This document shows, piece by piece, positions 48,463 through 60,794 of a stretch of DNA of 64,000 bases (position 1 is the stretch's first letter; each line of letters opens with the position of its first letter). Where the stretch lies: assembly GCA_015680905.1 (NCBI GenBank), contig CM027379.1, positions 27,856,501-27,920,500 on the forward strand. The letters run 5' to 3'. The DNA comes from Coptis chinensis. Its lineage: Eukaryota; Streptophyta; Magnoliopsida; Ranunculales; Ranunculaceae. The notes under the pieces are model-generated. The model was not told the origin of the DNA and made no database searches. It worked only from the letters and a program-made list of their open reading frames with translations. The position numbers were made by a program, and so were the translations under genes.

Positions 48463-48921
48463 TTGAACATTAGTCATTTACTACTAATGCATTGAAAAAA
48501 AAAGAGTCATTTACTGCTGCAAGTGTATTAATGCAATATCAAAAGTTCTGCTCATGTATAAAAGGAGCTATACTAATGCAAATGTACTAATGCAAAATCA
48601 CGCAAGATCATCTCAATGTAAAGTCCAAAATTGAATGCTAATATGGGCCATTCCCCCCCCCCACTCGGCCCAAACAATTAACAAAAAACACGTAACCGAC
48701 TGCATTCATTCTCAACACTACCCATTACAAGGCGAGGAGTCTAGAATGTTTTCGACACCTCTCAACCAAATTCGTTTCTCTTATTAAAGGAGATGTACTA
48801 TTGCAGTTGTACTAACGCTTGCATAAGACTTTCTTTTGAGTGAGATATTTGACAATACTTTCAGTGAAATTTATTTATCTTAGATCTGATATTGTATGAT
48901 TGTGTATACATACCTCTACGA
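48463..48921. other. Helitron spacer upstream of the RPA-like gene
   Basis: AT-rich; repeats of CTAATGCA words and a C run at 48652-48662. Probably leader or promoter DNA of the RPA-like gene. No coding signal. Confidence 0.4.
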
Positions 48922-49134
48922 ATGACACTTTTTCAACATCACTGCATAGCTGCCATTGACTCCTCTGATAGAGACTGGAAGATATTAGCTAGAGTAAGTA
49001 GATTATGGGAAGTCGTTGGCTACAGCTCGGATGAAGAAACAAGTTTAGACATGCTCCTTATTGACGAACACGTATGTATAATTATATATCTTTTGCTTTA
49101 CTTTTTTTTATCAAACATAATATATATAACAACA

Positions 49135-49734
49135 TGTAGAGAAAAAGATGAAGTTTTCTCTATTTAGGCTTGAGCGCACCCTGCGCTCCTTTTTGACTGG
49201 ACAAGGGCGTGGGTCGCGCTCATGTCTTGGTCGAACTCAGTGCTCTTCAACAAGTACCCCAAGCTCTACTTTGCCTTTGTCGATAGCTGGTCGGCACCCA
49301 CCATATTTCAAAGACGAATTTGACTTATTTTTGAAGTTTTCTGAAATAGTATAAATATAGGTTTTTTCTGTAGAAACCTAACTTTTCCAAAACCAAGAAA
49401 GAGAGAGATTATAAGTGAGTAATTCTCTGTAAGTTTAGTGTTCATTATTTGTGAGTGTATTGAGAGACTTGTAATCTATTACTCCAGACATCTAGTAAAA
49501 CTTGGAACTCGTAGTGTGGACGTATGCAAATTGCCGAACTACGATATATCTCGTCTTGTGGTTTGTTCTTCTTTTACATTAATTGTTTTATTTTATATGC
49601 TTGTTATTTGATATTGAGAAGTGTTGGAATATTGCTTGGAGGGTGTTAAAGTCTTGTCTATTGAGAAGGATCGATCCTTGTGTAGGATTGATCTATTTGT
49701 TATGGGTAATGTTGTTTCTGCAGTTATTTATTCA
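49135..49734 (+). repeat. 5' LTR of copia element 2
   Basis: TGTAGAGAAAAAGA...TTATTCA, 600 bp, with a TATAAATATA box at about 49351-49360. Partner at 53986-54585 differs by scattered substitutions and small compensating indels. Confidence 0.93.
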
Positions 49735-49741
49735 CAATAAT

Positions 49742-49754
49742 TGGTATCAGAGCC
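49742..49754 (+). promoter_or_regulatory. tRNA-iMet primer-binding site of copia element 2
   Basis: TGGTATCAGAGCC, seven bases inside the 5' LTR; the standard copia PBS. Confidence 0.9.
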
Positions 49755-49864
49755 AGGTTTACGACCTAGGATTTTGAGTTTAGTGCTCGAAATTTGTGTA
49801 GACAAGGTGCTCGATTAAATTTCAAAGTGAAATTATTTTTGGGTTATTGTGTGTAACTTGAAAT

Positions 49865-50700
49865 ATGGCTACCAAGATGTCAAACACAAGTTTTGAAGTA
49901 GAGAAATTTAATGGGAAGAATAACTTTGGGATTTGGCAAGTCCAAGTAAAGGACATCCTCATCCAACAAGGTTTGCACAAGGCTTTAAAGGAGATTAAAT
50001 CTAAGGCGGCGAGTATGAGTAATGGTGATTGGGAAGAGTTCGATCTTCAGCCTTGTTCATCAATCTGGTTATGTCTTGCTAATGAGGTCATGTATAGTGT
50101 GATGGGAGAAAATACCGCTGCCGATATTTGGCTCAAACTAGAGTCTATGTATATGACCAAGAGCATGACAAACAAGATGTACCTTAAGAAGCGTCTTTAT
50201 CGGTACATGATGGTGGATGGTTCAACGATGCAAGAGCACGTTAGTGAGTTCCGTCGACGCCTAGCGGATTATTTGAATGTGGGCATAAAGATGGATGATG
50301 AGGATCAAGCGGCATGTTTAATATTCTCCTTGCCAAAAAGCTATGAGCATCTAATGACTACATTTATGAACAGAGAAGACGTTGATCTTGACGAAGTTCA
50401 GAGTGCTCTTCTTTCTTATGAGTTGATGAAGAAGACACGTGTAAAGAATAACATTGATGCAGGTCAGGGGCTAGTGGCAAGAGGAAGGTCGTATGAAAAG
50501 GCTTCTACAAGCAATGAGAAGTCTAGGTCTAAGTCAAAGAAGTCTTTGACACGTGAAGTGTTATAGTTGTGATGAAAATGGACATTACGCAAGTAATTGT
50601 CCTCACCCAAAGAAAGAGAACAAGAGAGATGGTAAGAAGAAAGGTAAGGCAAAAATTAAGGCAAGTTATGCTTCAGGCTCTGAAGGGGACGAGTTGAGTC
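49865..50700 (+). pseudogene. gag of copia element 2
   Basis: ATG at 49865; UBN2-type Gag (ILIQQGLHKALKEIKSKAAS, MTNKMYLKKRLYRYMMVDGS, EFRRRLADYLNVGIKMDDED) of about 230 codons. A frameshift at about 50550-50566 separates it from the zinc knuckle CYSCDENGHYASNC. Structural protein of the particle. Confidence 0.9.
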
Positions 50701-52075
50701 TGTCCACACAAGACTATATGGCCGAAAGGTGGATTCTTGATTCTTGATTCCAGATGTTCCTACCATATGTGCCCGAATAGAAAGTGGTTTACTTCTTATG
50801 AGAGCATTGATGGTGGTTCCGTTTTGATGGGTAATGACGTTGCTTATAAGGCAGTAGGAATTGGAACTATACGGATCAAGATGCATGATGGTGTAGTGAG
50901 GACTTTAACTGATGTGAGGCATGTTCCTGAGCTAAAGAAAAATCTTATTTCTCTTGGTACCTTGGATTCCAAAGGCCACAAGTTTGTGGGCGAAGGTGGA
51001 GTCCAAAAGATTGTCAGTGGCTCTTTAGCTATTATGAAGGGTTAAAGACATGGAACATTGTATACTTTGATGGGTAGTACGGTGATAGGCGATGTAGCAG
51101 TGGTTGCATGTAGTGATGATTATGAATGCACTAAGATGTGGCATATACGACTAGGGCATATGAGTGAAAAGTCTTTGTCTGAGTTGTGTAAGCGAGGGTT
51201 CTTGAAGGACTTGAAGAAGCCAAGTATGGGGTTCTGTGAGTATTGCGTCTATAGGAAGCAGTGCAGAGTCAAGTTCAAGTCAAGCAAGCACACGACAACA
51301 GGCATCCTTGACTATGTGCATACAGATGTTTGGGGACCCTCCAGAGTGGCTTCTAAAGGAGGTAACTGTTATTATGTCTCATTCATAGATGATCATACCC
51401 ACTATGTGTAGGTGTATATGATGAAAACGAAAGATGAAGTGTTTGAGACATTTAAGAAGTGGAAGGCAAGGGTTGAGAATCGCACAGATAGGAAGGTAAA
51501 GACACTACGGTCTGACAATGGTACTGAGTATACCTATGGGCCTTTCCAAGAGTTTTGTCTTGACAGAGGAATGGAATTGCTTATTAATCGATCGAGGGGC
51601 GCCTCAGCAGAATGGAATGGCAGAGAAGATGCATAGAAATTTGCTTGAAAAAGCGAGATGTTTGTTGTCTAATGCCAGTCTAGGCAAAGAGTATTGGGCA
51701 GATGTAGTGTCCATGACGTGTTACCTGTATAATAGGTCATCAATACCAGCTATAGATTGTAGGACACCTTATGAGGTGTGGTTAGGTAACCCAGCTGATT
51801 ATAGTATTTTGGGAGTGTTAGGATCTACTGCTTACTACCATGTGAGGGAGAGCAAGCTAGATCCTAGAGCTAAGAAAGCCATATTCTTAGGCTTCGCAAA
51901 TGGGGTAAAAGGATACAGATTGTGGTGTCTAGAAGACCACAAGTTCTTGGTCAGCAGAGATGTTACATTTGATGAGACTTCCGTGTTATCTTTGATAAAG
52001 TTTCGGAAAAGAGTCGGGAGAATAGTGAGTCTATATAAGTTCAAGCCAATCGAGCTTGAGTTGTGCGATCAGTGA
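50701..52075 (+). pseudogene. protease and integrase of copia element 2
   Basis: Protease start RWILDS then, after a small duplication of TTCTTGATTC (frameshift near 50740), [16 protein letters not shown]. Stop at 51043. Pre-integrase zinc region KMWHIRLGHMSEKSL...CEYC; integrase core DYVHTDVWGPSR, then a TAG at 51409-51411 (TGG to TAG), LRSDNGTEYT, frameshift near 51590, and the Glu region GMAEKMHRNLLEKARCLLSN. D,D,E order is visible but the frame is broken three times. Confidence 0.88.
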
Positions 52076-52098
52076 GATGATCGATTGGTTCATGATGA

Positions 52099-53849
52099 GG
52101 TACCAAATTATGGAACCACACATCAACAGGAAGAAGAGCAAGAGCATCCGCAACTTGTATTGGCTGACCCTAGGCCAAAGAGACAAGTTAAAAGAAGTGC
52201 ACAAGTATGGGCAACGCGAAAGCCGTGAAACACTATGGTAAGGTGGATTTAGTGGCATATGCACTGAATATCGAAGATGATGAGCCAGATAGTTTCAAGG
52301 AAGCTATTAGAGATGCTCATTACAGAGATTGGTTGGTTGCTATGTAAGAAGAGATGGAGTCTCTTGATAAAAATCACACATGGGACCTAGTTTTATTGCC
52401 AAAGGGCAAAAGAACTATCAGCAGTAAATGGGTGTTCAGAAAGAAAGAGGTCTTTCCTGAGTCCGACAGTACTGGGTACAAGGCAAGAGTAGTAGCAAAG
52501 GGTTTCTCACAAAAGGAAGGAGTCGACTACAATGAGGTATTTTCCCCGGTGGTCAAACATACTTCCATTCGTGTGTTATTGAGTTTAGTTGCTCACTTCG
52601 ACTTGGAGTTAGAACAACTTGATGTGAAAACTGCTTTCTTGCATGGGGACTTGGAGGAAGAGATCTATATGAGACAACCTGAAGGGTTTGTCGTTGCTGA
52701 GAAAGAAAATCATGTATGCAAATTGAATCGATCACTGTACGGGTTAAAGCAATCGCCCAGGCAATGGTACAAGTGCTTTGACACGTTCATGATGCAACAT
52801 GAGTACACCCGAAGTAAGTATGACTACTGTGTCTACTTTAGAAGGCTTCGTGGTAATGACTTCATCTATCTCCTGCTTTATGTGGATGACATGCTTATTG
52901 CTTCAAAAAGCATGGTGGAGATAGACAAGTTGAAATCTCAACTTAGCTCTGAGTTTGAGATGAAAGACTTAGGTGGAGCCAAGAAGATACTGGGCATGGA
53001 GATTGACAGAGATAGGAAGAAGCGACGGATAGTTGTCTCTCAGAAGAAATACCTTCAGAAAGTAATTTCTCGATTTGGTATGGAGAATTCAAAGTCAGTT
53101 TCCACACCTTTAGCTGGGCATTTTAGGCTTTCAACTAAGTTCTTTCCCAGTTCGGTGGAGGAACAAAAGCATATGGCTAATGTTCCTTATGCAAGTGTCG
53201 TGGGCAGTTTGATGTATGCTATGGTGTACACATGCCCAGACATTTCACAGGCAGTTAGTGTTGTAAGCAGGTATATGACAAATCCTGGGAAGCAGCATTG
53301 GGAGGCAGTGAAATGGGTACTAAGGTACTTGAAGGGTACCTTGGATGTGGGATTAGTTTATGGTGGAGGCACTTGTTATGTCAGTGGGTATGTGGATTTA
53401 GATTATGCATGTGATCTAGATAGACGACGATCGACTACTGGTTATGTGTTTATGATGCATGGTGCACCGGTTAGTTGGAGGTCTATGCTACAATTTCTGA
53501 TTGTTCTATCTACTCACCGAGGCAGAGAGTATATGGCGTGGCGGCAAAGGCAGTGAAAGAGGCACTATGGCTTCGAGGTCTTCTGGATGATATGGGTATT
53601 GAGCAGAACAGTGTTGCTTTGTATTGTGATAGTCAGAGTGCTATTCATTTGGCGAAGAACCAGGTTCATCATGCTCGGACCAAGCATATTGATGTCCGTT
53701 ATCACTTTATACGGGATGTGGTTGAAGATGGTGATGTAGCACTTGAGAAAGTGGGCACCCATGACAATCTTGCTGATATGCTGACAAAGGTTGTCACCGG
53801 AGTTAAGTTCCAGCACTGTTTGGACTTGCTCCAAATCCTACATGCTTGA
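52099..53849 (+). pseudogene. reverse transcriptase and RNase H of copia element 2
   Basis: Long open RT frame from 52354: SSKWVFRKKEV, YKARVVAKGFSQKEGVDYNE, LDVKTAFLHGDLEEEIYMRQ, YGLKQSPRQWYKCFD, YVDD at 52879-52890, MKDLGGAKKILGMEIDRDRK. A TAA at 52346-52348 precedes it (CAA to TAA). A frameshift near 53510 separates the RNase H part (VKEALWLRGLLDDMGIEQNS, LYCDSQSAIHLAKNQVHHAR, HIDVRYHFIRD). Confidence 0.92.
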
Positions 53850-53985
53850 ATGAACCCTTTGTGGGCATGGCCCTTTGGGGCAGTTGACTGCGAGTCTTCC
53901 TTGCTGGATGTGTTCCTACTAGATGTGTTCTTACTGGATGTGTTTGGCTCAGTTTTATGTGTTAAAACCTCACCGAGGTGGAGAA

Positions 53986-54585
53986 TGTAGAGAAAAAGAC
54001 AAAGTTTTCTCTATTTAGGCTTGAGCGCACCCTATGTTCCTTTTTGCCTGGACAAGGGCGCGAGTCGCGCTCATGTCTTGGTCGAACTCTAGGCTCTTCA
54101 GTGCACCCTGTGCTCGACTTTGCCTTGCCGAGAACGTGGGTCGCGCCCCACTATATTTTAGCACGAATTTGACTTATTTTGAAAGTTTTCTGAAATAGTA
54201 TAAATATAGGTTTTTTTCTGTAGAAACCTAACTTTTCCAAAACCAAGAAAGAGAGAGATTATAAGTGAGCAATTCTTTGTGAGTTGAGTGTTCATTCTTT
54301 GTGAGTGAATTGAGAAACTTGTAATCTGTTACTCCGGACATCTAGTAAAGCTTGGAACTCACAGTGTGGACGTAGGTAAATTGCCGAACCACGATATATC
54401 TCGTCTTGTGGTTTCTTTTTTTTTTTACATTAATTGTTTTATTTTATATACTTGTTATTTGATATTGAGAAGTGTTGGGATATTGCTTGGAGGGTGTTGA
54501 AGTCTTGTCTATTGAGAAGGATCGATCATTGTGTAGGATTGATCTATTTGTTGTGGGTAACGTTGTTTATGCAGTTATTTATTCA
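53986..54585 (+). repeat. 3' LTR of copia element 2
   Basis: Same ends and length as the 5' LTR; followed directly by the CAACA duplication and then RPA intron sequence. Confidence 0.93.
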
Positions 54586-56731
54586 CAACACAATATTTGC
54601 ACTTTTACTAGGGACACCAGATACATTCAAGAATTTATAAAACGTTCATGGATAAATTCAGACACCGCATAGTTGAGAAAGTGATTTATGAAATCTATAG
54701 ATTTTCTCTGATGAAAAGCGACAAGGCATATAAAGTAACATCTAGAGAATATATTATCACTTTCAGTTGGAGCACCATGATAAAACCAGCCAAAATCAGT
54801 GCTACGAACTTCCCAGAGCATGCATTCCAATTTGTCGATTTTGATCAAATACCATCCAAGATTAACGATAAGCATCTTATAGGTATGTACCTACATACTA
54901 TAATATTTTAATAATTATTTCCAACGTTAATCTAATGTTTTACGCTGTTCTTTTTATTTACAGATGTAGTCGGACAAATAATTGTGTGGAACAAACTAAA
55001 GAATGTTACAAAAAAGAATGGCCATCAGACTGTTATAAGGGAGATACAAATCCAAGATGAACAGTAAGACATTTCATTCTAAACAAACATTAGAAATACT
55101 CTGCTGATGAATTACTTGTTTATGTGTACTCACTTTTATATTAATCACTATACTCCGTTTTAGCGTACTATTATTAAATCTTCTTAAATTTAAAGAAAGA
55201 GGAAGGAAAGTTTCAGACAAAGGGGGATAAGGCAGAACAAAATAAGTGTGGGATGAATTTCATCTGGATCCATTTTGAAAATTAAAAATATTTTATATTA
55301 TTCTACATAAAAATTTGATATCAAAATTCTCTCTCTATTTACTCTCCCTCTTTACACACATGCTACCTATTTATTGCTTCATCATGTAGATGATATGTCT
55401 TGAAAATCACATTGTGGAGCGGCTCAGCGACACAACTCGATGATGAAACAATCAAGAATAACTATAATACAACAGTTTTGATCGTAACTTCTACGAGCAT
55501 CAAACATAATGGTATGTTTCTTCACACCAAACACATATTCTATCATAATTTATAATCATTCAACTTATCCAAAACCTAACATAACACAGATGAATACGTT
55601 GAATATGTTTTGTCATCTACATCTGCAACAAAACTTTATCTAAATTTAGAAATTCCACGTGTTGCGGATATCATGAACATGTACTTTCAATTACTTAGAT
55701 TCAACTAATTACATTTTATTGGTAATCATGCCATGTAAAATCTTCTCTATAAAGAGCACTAACATTTATATTCTTTGCCCATTCTTCATGATTGTACGTT
55801 CTCGCATTTTTATGTATGAAATCACGATTGAGCATTTGAAGAGAATTTTAACATAAATTTTTAATATATTTGATTGAGAACACTTCCTTTCAACAGCTGT
55901 ATGGCTTACCTTTTTTTTTTTTTTTTTCCTCCAATCTAGTACCGACACAAAGTCAACTTCCTCAAGCACTGCCAAGATTCACTGCACTCTCTTCATCCCA
56001 GAACAAAAAAACATTGTCAGAAATAATTGATTCGGTTAACGACGCTTCATCACAAGTATATAAATCAACATATGTTCATCTATAACTTTCATCTCTTAAC
56101 AATTCTATATATACCATATAATGAACTATATTATTTATAGCAAATGCATTTTACATGTGAGGCGACTATTTCCAAAGTACTTCTTGACAAGGGATGGTCT
56201 TACAATGCATGCCAACATTGTCTAAAAACAGTTGATATCACCAGTAGCGGTTACAAATGCGCAACGCACGACATTGTGCCTCAAGAACAAAAGTAAGATT
56301 TAAGTTTTACATCTTCCCTATCTATATGCTATAATTAACTTATATATTGCACAAGTACCGATTGCGAATGGAGATAAATGACGAAACCTCTACAACAAAA
56401 GTTGTAGCATTTGATCTTGAAGTAACAACACTCCTGCAAAAAACTGAAAAAGAATTTGCTCAGATTGAATCATAAGTGAAAAAATAACTATAACTACTCC
56501 TACATTCAATATATACATGCAATAGCAATTTAAATTATGTGCATTCAATATGTTCAGGAAAATGGTACAGACATTTTACTAGAACTGTTCCAAGATTTGG
56601 TGGGATATAAGGCTATATTTCAACTAAAAATAACCAGCTTCAACAAGCAACACAAAAACAGTTTCTTCGCCGTTTCAAAACTGCTTCCAATGATTAATGA
56701 CTCAACAAGTGGCAAATATGTAAAAGATTGA

Positions 56732-57111
56732 AACCAAATATGTAAAAGATATTCAGTTTCTTCCAACTAACTTTTGTTCTTTTGAAACCAAATATGTAAA
56801 AGATATTCAGTATTTTCTTGCATGTTCTTTACTAACTACTATATCCTTTTTTGCTTCTGTACACGTCTATGATATTAAGTCTTTTCTTATGTGTCTTTTA
56901 CTGTCTACTATGTTCCATATATTTTTTACATTTTTCACCAACTCTTTAACATATATTGACAGCACAATGTAAAATTGAATATATACCTTGCTTACAGCGA
57001 TGATATAGATACGATATACAATATATACCATTTTAGATACGTTAGTACTTAGTTGGTTAACAATTGTTCTAAAAATATTTGCCGACTTATACAATTAGCT
57101 TGGCATAAAAA
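56732..57111. other. Helitron 3' subterminal region
   Basis: AT-rich, non-coding, with a short direct repeat (GAAACCAAATATGTAAAAGA, twice at about 56728-56803). Leads into the terminal hairpin. Confidence 0.6.
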
Positions 57112-57140
57112 CACGTGCATATGCACGTGCATCATACTAG
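57112..57140 (+). terminator. Helitron 3' end: hairpin plus CTAG
   Basis: CACGTGCATATGCACGTG (57112-57129) is a perfect palindrome that can fold as a 7-bp stem with an ATAT loop. It is followed by CATCATA and CTAG (57137-57140), then T at 57141. A short GC-rich hairpin just before CTRR, with insertion next to T, is the classical Helitron terminus that stops rolling-circle strand transfer. Confidence 0.92.
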
Positions 57141-60100
57141 TCTATATATATATATATATATTATAGCTCTCCCCTCCTTAATTGAGGAAGCTTTTCTAGG
57201 GTGTCCACGTGTACAGACTAATTATGATAAATCAGGAGCAAAAAAAACTACCGCACGAGAAAAAAGAAAAACGAGCTGGCGAGAAAACCCACCATACGTC
57301 TTCCCTCCCAAAACCCTTCGTCTTTCTTCCTCTCCCATCCCATCCCATGCGATTATGAAGAAATCAGGAGACTCGAAAAAGAAAAAGCCCTTCCTCTAAA
57401 TCCAAATCTTTTATCCACAGTACTCAGTGGCAACAACAGAAGAGCATCGCTTTTGTTTAGGATACTGAGAATACAGTTCTTGAGTCAAGGTAACAAGAGA
57501 AATAACGTCGAGGATATATAAGTTTCAGAAATGAAACATATGTTGCTGAAACATTGATTACTGGCCAAAATCTGTTATGAAATCTTTGGCCGATATCAAA
57601 ACTAAAGTTGCGTAATTCTGGTTTTCTGGGAATGAAATGGCAGAATAAGGTTTTACTACCCTTCACATAGGCCAGGCCTGCCGGTTAAGTCGGATCAGAT
57701 TCAGTGTCAAGGCGACACCCCTTCATCAACCTCTTCTCTTCTCCCTATCTCTTGAAATTTGCTCAAGAAAGAAGAGATGGACATTTGTCTTTGTTTCAAT
57801 GGACCAGGTGAGGATACGGCTTACCATTGGAACTTCCACTGTGATTGTATCTCTTTCATTTAGGGGAGGATCAAGGGTGTACTAATGTACTGATTGGTTA
57901 TAAGGTATAATGATTTTAGTTATATTGTGGTATATGGTTGAAAAAACAACAAAAGAAAATTTAATTGGAGTTGATGTTTCATTGTCTGCATGCATTGTAT
58001 TTATTATCTGTACTTTGCTGATTATGAATTTCTACATTGAGAACTTGCACAGTTGCACTCTGTCCTTCATGATGTTAGCCTGTTAAATTACATGTTACAA
58101 GCAAAAAAAAAGCTTGAAGATTCTTTCAAACGTGATGGAAGTTTGAAGTCTCAAGAGATTTGGTCATATTGAAGAAAGACAACACATTTAGCCATTGATC
58201 CCACCTCTTAAGCCGATGAACTGCTACGGTTTCGGGTCTCAAGTCAAGTCCTGTCACCAAGGTGGAGGGAAGAGACCCCTCTGTTTTGGCATCATTTGAT
58301 TCAAACTTATCCTGTCAAAAGTACAATAACATCCGTATTATTCCTTTACCTGAATGATTCCTGTTATGTGTCATGTTGTCTACCGAGTTCTAATCCTATT
58401 GTTTTATGAGAGTGAAAACCTCCAATTGAAATGAGTGTTTCTCGATTTACCCACCAGAAATATTTTTGTAATGCTTGGTGAAATTAAAAAACATGTAAGT
58501 TTCATGGATCTCACGGTTCTTCCTTTCGAATTTTGCATGGTCAAATGCTAACATTAGTTGAATATATACTGCTTCTGTATCATGCATTTTTTCCAACTCC
58601 TGTCTGGTATCGGTTCTTCTTAAACAAAGAATACGGAAGCCTTTTTTCATCACTAACCACAGGGTTGTACCTTACTTTCAAACTTACGTCAGTTGTTCAA
58701 AAGGTATAATTATTTATTTTGTTTTGGAGAGTTATTGTTTGTTCTCCCAATCTGCAAATGTCGTAATGAAGACCCATGTAGGACTTTGTGGTAAAGGCAA
58801 ATACTAATTTAGTAGGTTTGATTTGTCATGGCAGGTCCAATCCTTTTTCACTGCGTTGAAAGCATTGTCACACAAAGAGGTTCATTATGGGTCTTATGCC
58901 ACTTCTGATCAGATCAGCTTCCTAGCTTGCATCCTAGCTTGCATAGATTGTGGCTCCTAATGAAAACAATTTTCCCTTTCAACTGTCGTTAGTTAGAATT
59001 TAAAATTGTGAGGTTATAAGATTTTTCTTCTAATTTTTTCCCTGTGGCATTGTCTTATATTTGCCTTGAAGTAACTAATTAGAACATTATTTTTTTGTAA
59101 AATGGTTGTGGTTTTTCCAAGTGGTATTGGTGCGAATTCACTCTCAATTTGTGGGACAACAATGCTGGATCTAAAACCATTGTTAGTTTTTATCTTTATA
59201 CTATATTATTTTTCAATTTTTAGGTTTAAATATCAAGATTATGGGCGACTTAGCTTCCATTAAGTTTATTTATCTTTAAGCCGATATAGGATATATATGT
59301 TGAGTTATGGTTATTTATTGCTTGAATGGGTGACTTACAAAATCAGGATATAGCACAAAACTTGGCTGAGGAGGCTACTGAAAAGATTGGGGAAGCTTTA
59401 GTTTCTCAAAAGTGAGGAGACTACTGAGATTGAGAAATTTCGGGTGATGATTTGGAATTGGCAGGAGTAGAGGAAGCAAAAAAGAGGAAATTGAATAGGA
59501 ATGGTAGAAAGAGATCAATGCTGTCCGACTCCAACATGCTGTTGATGTCTCAGCCCTATAACTTTCTACTGCAAGATAAGTTTTGGTATTGACCAGGATG
59601 ATTGTGTACTTCTTCGTCTCATTGAGATCCATCTATGTTTCTACATGCTCATGTGCGCGGTTATTAGGTTAGGAAAAAGTACAAGGTAATTATATGGGCT
59701 ATTGGTGTTCTAGATAAGGTCGTATTGTGATGGTGCCGTAGAGGAGTGGGTTTACGAGAACATCACCAGGATTTTCAGGAAACAAAAAGTAGATATGGCT
59801 ATTGACGAAGCTGTTTCCCGGGTGCTGTCTATGGTTGAGTCTCCTGATGCTCGCTAGCAATATAGACGCGTATTTGAAGGCTATCGCCAGGCTAAGGTAA
59901 ACTACTCCATTTACAGTTGTACGTAGACCAAGTTAAAATTTACTTGCATCAAGATTGATGGTTGTGACTTACTAGAAAGTTGGACCATTTGACGAAACTT
60001 CCAATCTTCTCCCCATGCTCCAGTTTCTTTTTGTAGAAGAGGATTGTTTATCCTGTGTTTGATAGCATAGGAAATGAAACTTGCTTCATCAATGAATGAC

Positions 60101-60794
60101 TTCTTTTTCAACGTGTTTAATGTTGTGAGAATGCGTGAAAGTGAACAACTGACAGTGTCTAAAACTCACTGTTGCCTCACCTCATGCAAAATTATCTTTA
60201 GCTCTTTTGAAAATATGCTAGACCTACAAGATGTATAGACATCTCTTTGTACATATTTGTATACATCTCGCTTTTAAAAGTGGAATTTTGAGGATGAATG
60301 TATGAATGTTGATATGACAGAACATTTCATAACAGATAGGGTACTTTTCCTTCTTATAAGTTTTCGTTTTTCTCTTTATGATTTGTTAAAATTATATGTT
60401 TTTAGTTTGAATTGTAGGTCTTTGAGAGTCGTGAAGAACTTATCAGATGGGCTGGGCGAATAGGGAAGGAAACTGGTTCATTATTGTGATCAAGAAATCT
60501 GATCATTCTTCAAAATGAAGGACACCCAGGTCAAAGTTAAAACATGAAGTAACACATTTGGTTCGCCCATGATTAATTTTGTATTTGAGGCTTTTTAGAA
60601 CCCACAAACTTCCATCTACACACTTACGAACTTCTGAATCGTGAGGAGAAGGGCCATCTCTACTTCTGTTATTCTCTCACTTTCCATATCAGTGACCTCC
60701 ATATTCCATCTTGAAAGAGTCATGTTTAGGGTTTGTTATACGAATTGAAGAAGATTCGGATCCAAACAAGATCTAATCAAACGGGATTGAAAAA
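57141..60794. pseudogene. flanking DNA with gene debris
   Basis: Begins with a (TA)n run. Exon-like pieces on the plus strand: 57355-57480 (MKKSGDSKKKKP, then frame-shifted Ser/Lys-rich), about 59348-59412 (DIAQNLAEEATEKIGEALVS), about 59430-59610 (LELAGVEEAKKRKLNRNGRK), about 59735-59896 (EEWVYENITRIFRKQK..., TAG in place of a probable CAG), and 60418-60495 (VFESREELIRWAGRIGKETG with a frameshift). Several have GT/AG edges, so they may be one decayed multi-exon gene. The last resembles an N-terminal module of plant MULE/FAR1-like or otubain-like proteins, a weak call. No complete gene. Confidence 0.4.

Larger units (their letters stand above)
49135..54585 (+). mobile_element. Ty1/copia LTR retrotransposon 2, full length
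   Basis: Both LTRs are 600 bp (49135-49734, 53986-54585), with 5-bp target duplication CAACA (49130-49134 and 54586-54590), PBS TGGTATCAGAGCC at 49742-49754, and PPT GAGGTGGAGAA just before the right LTR. Domain order gag, protease, integrase, RT, RNase H is that of copia. The Gag opening (FEVEKFNGKNNFGIWQVQVK) resembles Tnt1/Tork-type elements. Scattered stops and frameshifts mean it is no longer autonomous. Confidence 0.95.
48922..56731 (+). pseudogene. Helitron RPA70-like single-strand DNA-binding protein gene
   Basis: Exon 1 48922-49071 (DRDWKILARVSRLWEVVGYS, LDMLLIDEH) resembles the first OB fold of plant RPA1-like/DUF223 proteins. Intron 1 contains copia element 2. Later exons: 54612-54882 (HRIVEKVIYEIYRFS, AFQFVDFDQIPSKINDKHLI), 54964-55063 (DVVGQIIVWNKLKNVTKKNG), about 55388-55511 (KITLWSGSA), about 55591-55701 (ATKLYLNLEIP), about 55940-56055, about 56142-56292 with a zinc ribbon (CQHC...YKCATH), about 56358-56475, and 56561-56731 ending KYVKD-stop. 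This gives three OB folds with the RPA-C zinc ribbon, the usual RPA70 layout. Plant Helitrons often carry such genes; the product coats single-stranded DNA. One frame problem near 55400; otherwise surprisingly preserved. Confidence 0.85.
23055..57140 (+). mobile_element. autonomous-type plant Helitron, decayed and interrupted by nested insertions
   Basis: Contains a Rep (HUH) plus PIF1-family helicase gene, an RPA70-like single-strand-binding gene on the same strand, and a canonical 3' end (hairpin, then CTAG followed by T at 57141). The start given is a weak candidate; the real one lies between about 22560 and 23441. Three insertions (26567-36962, 40201-46916, 49135-54585) account for about 22.6 kb, leaving about 11.2 kb of Helitron. 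The Rep gene has several stops and a frameshift in the catalytic motif, so the element cannot move by itself. Between helicase and RPA it carries RPL7 and HSP101 fragments, consistent with gene capture. Confidence 0.85.

Noticed and set aside
57147..57163. (TA)n run next to the Helitron end as a special target site
   Set aside because: Simple AT repeats are common; Helitrons need only an A/T dinucleotide, so this adds no evidence.
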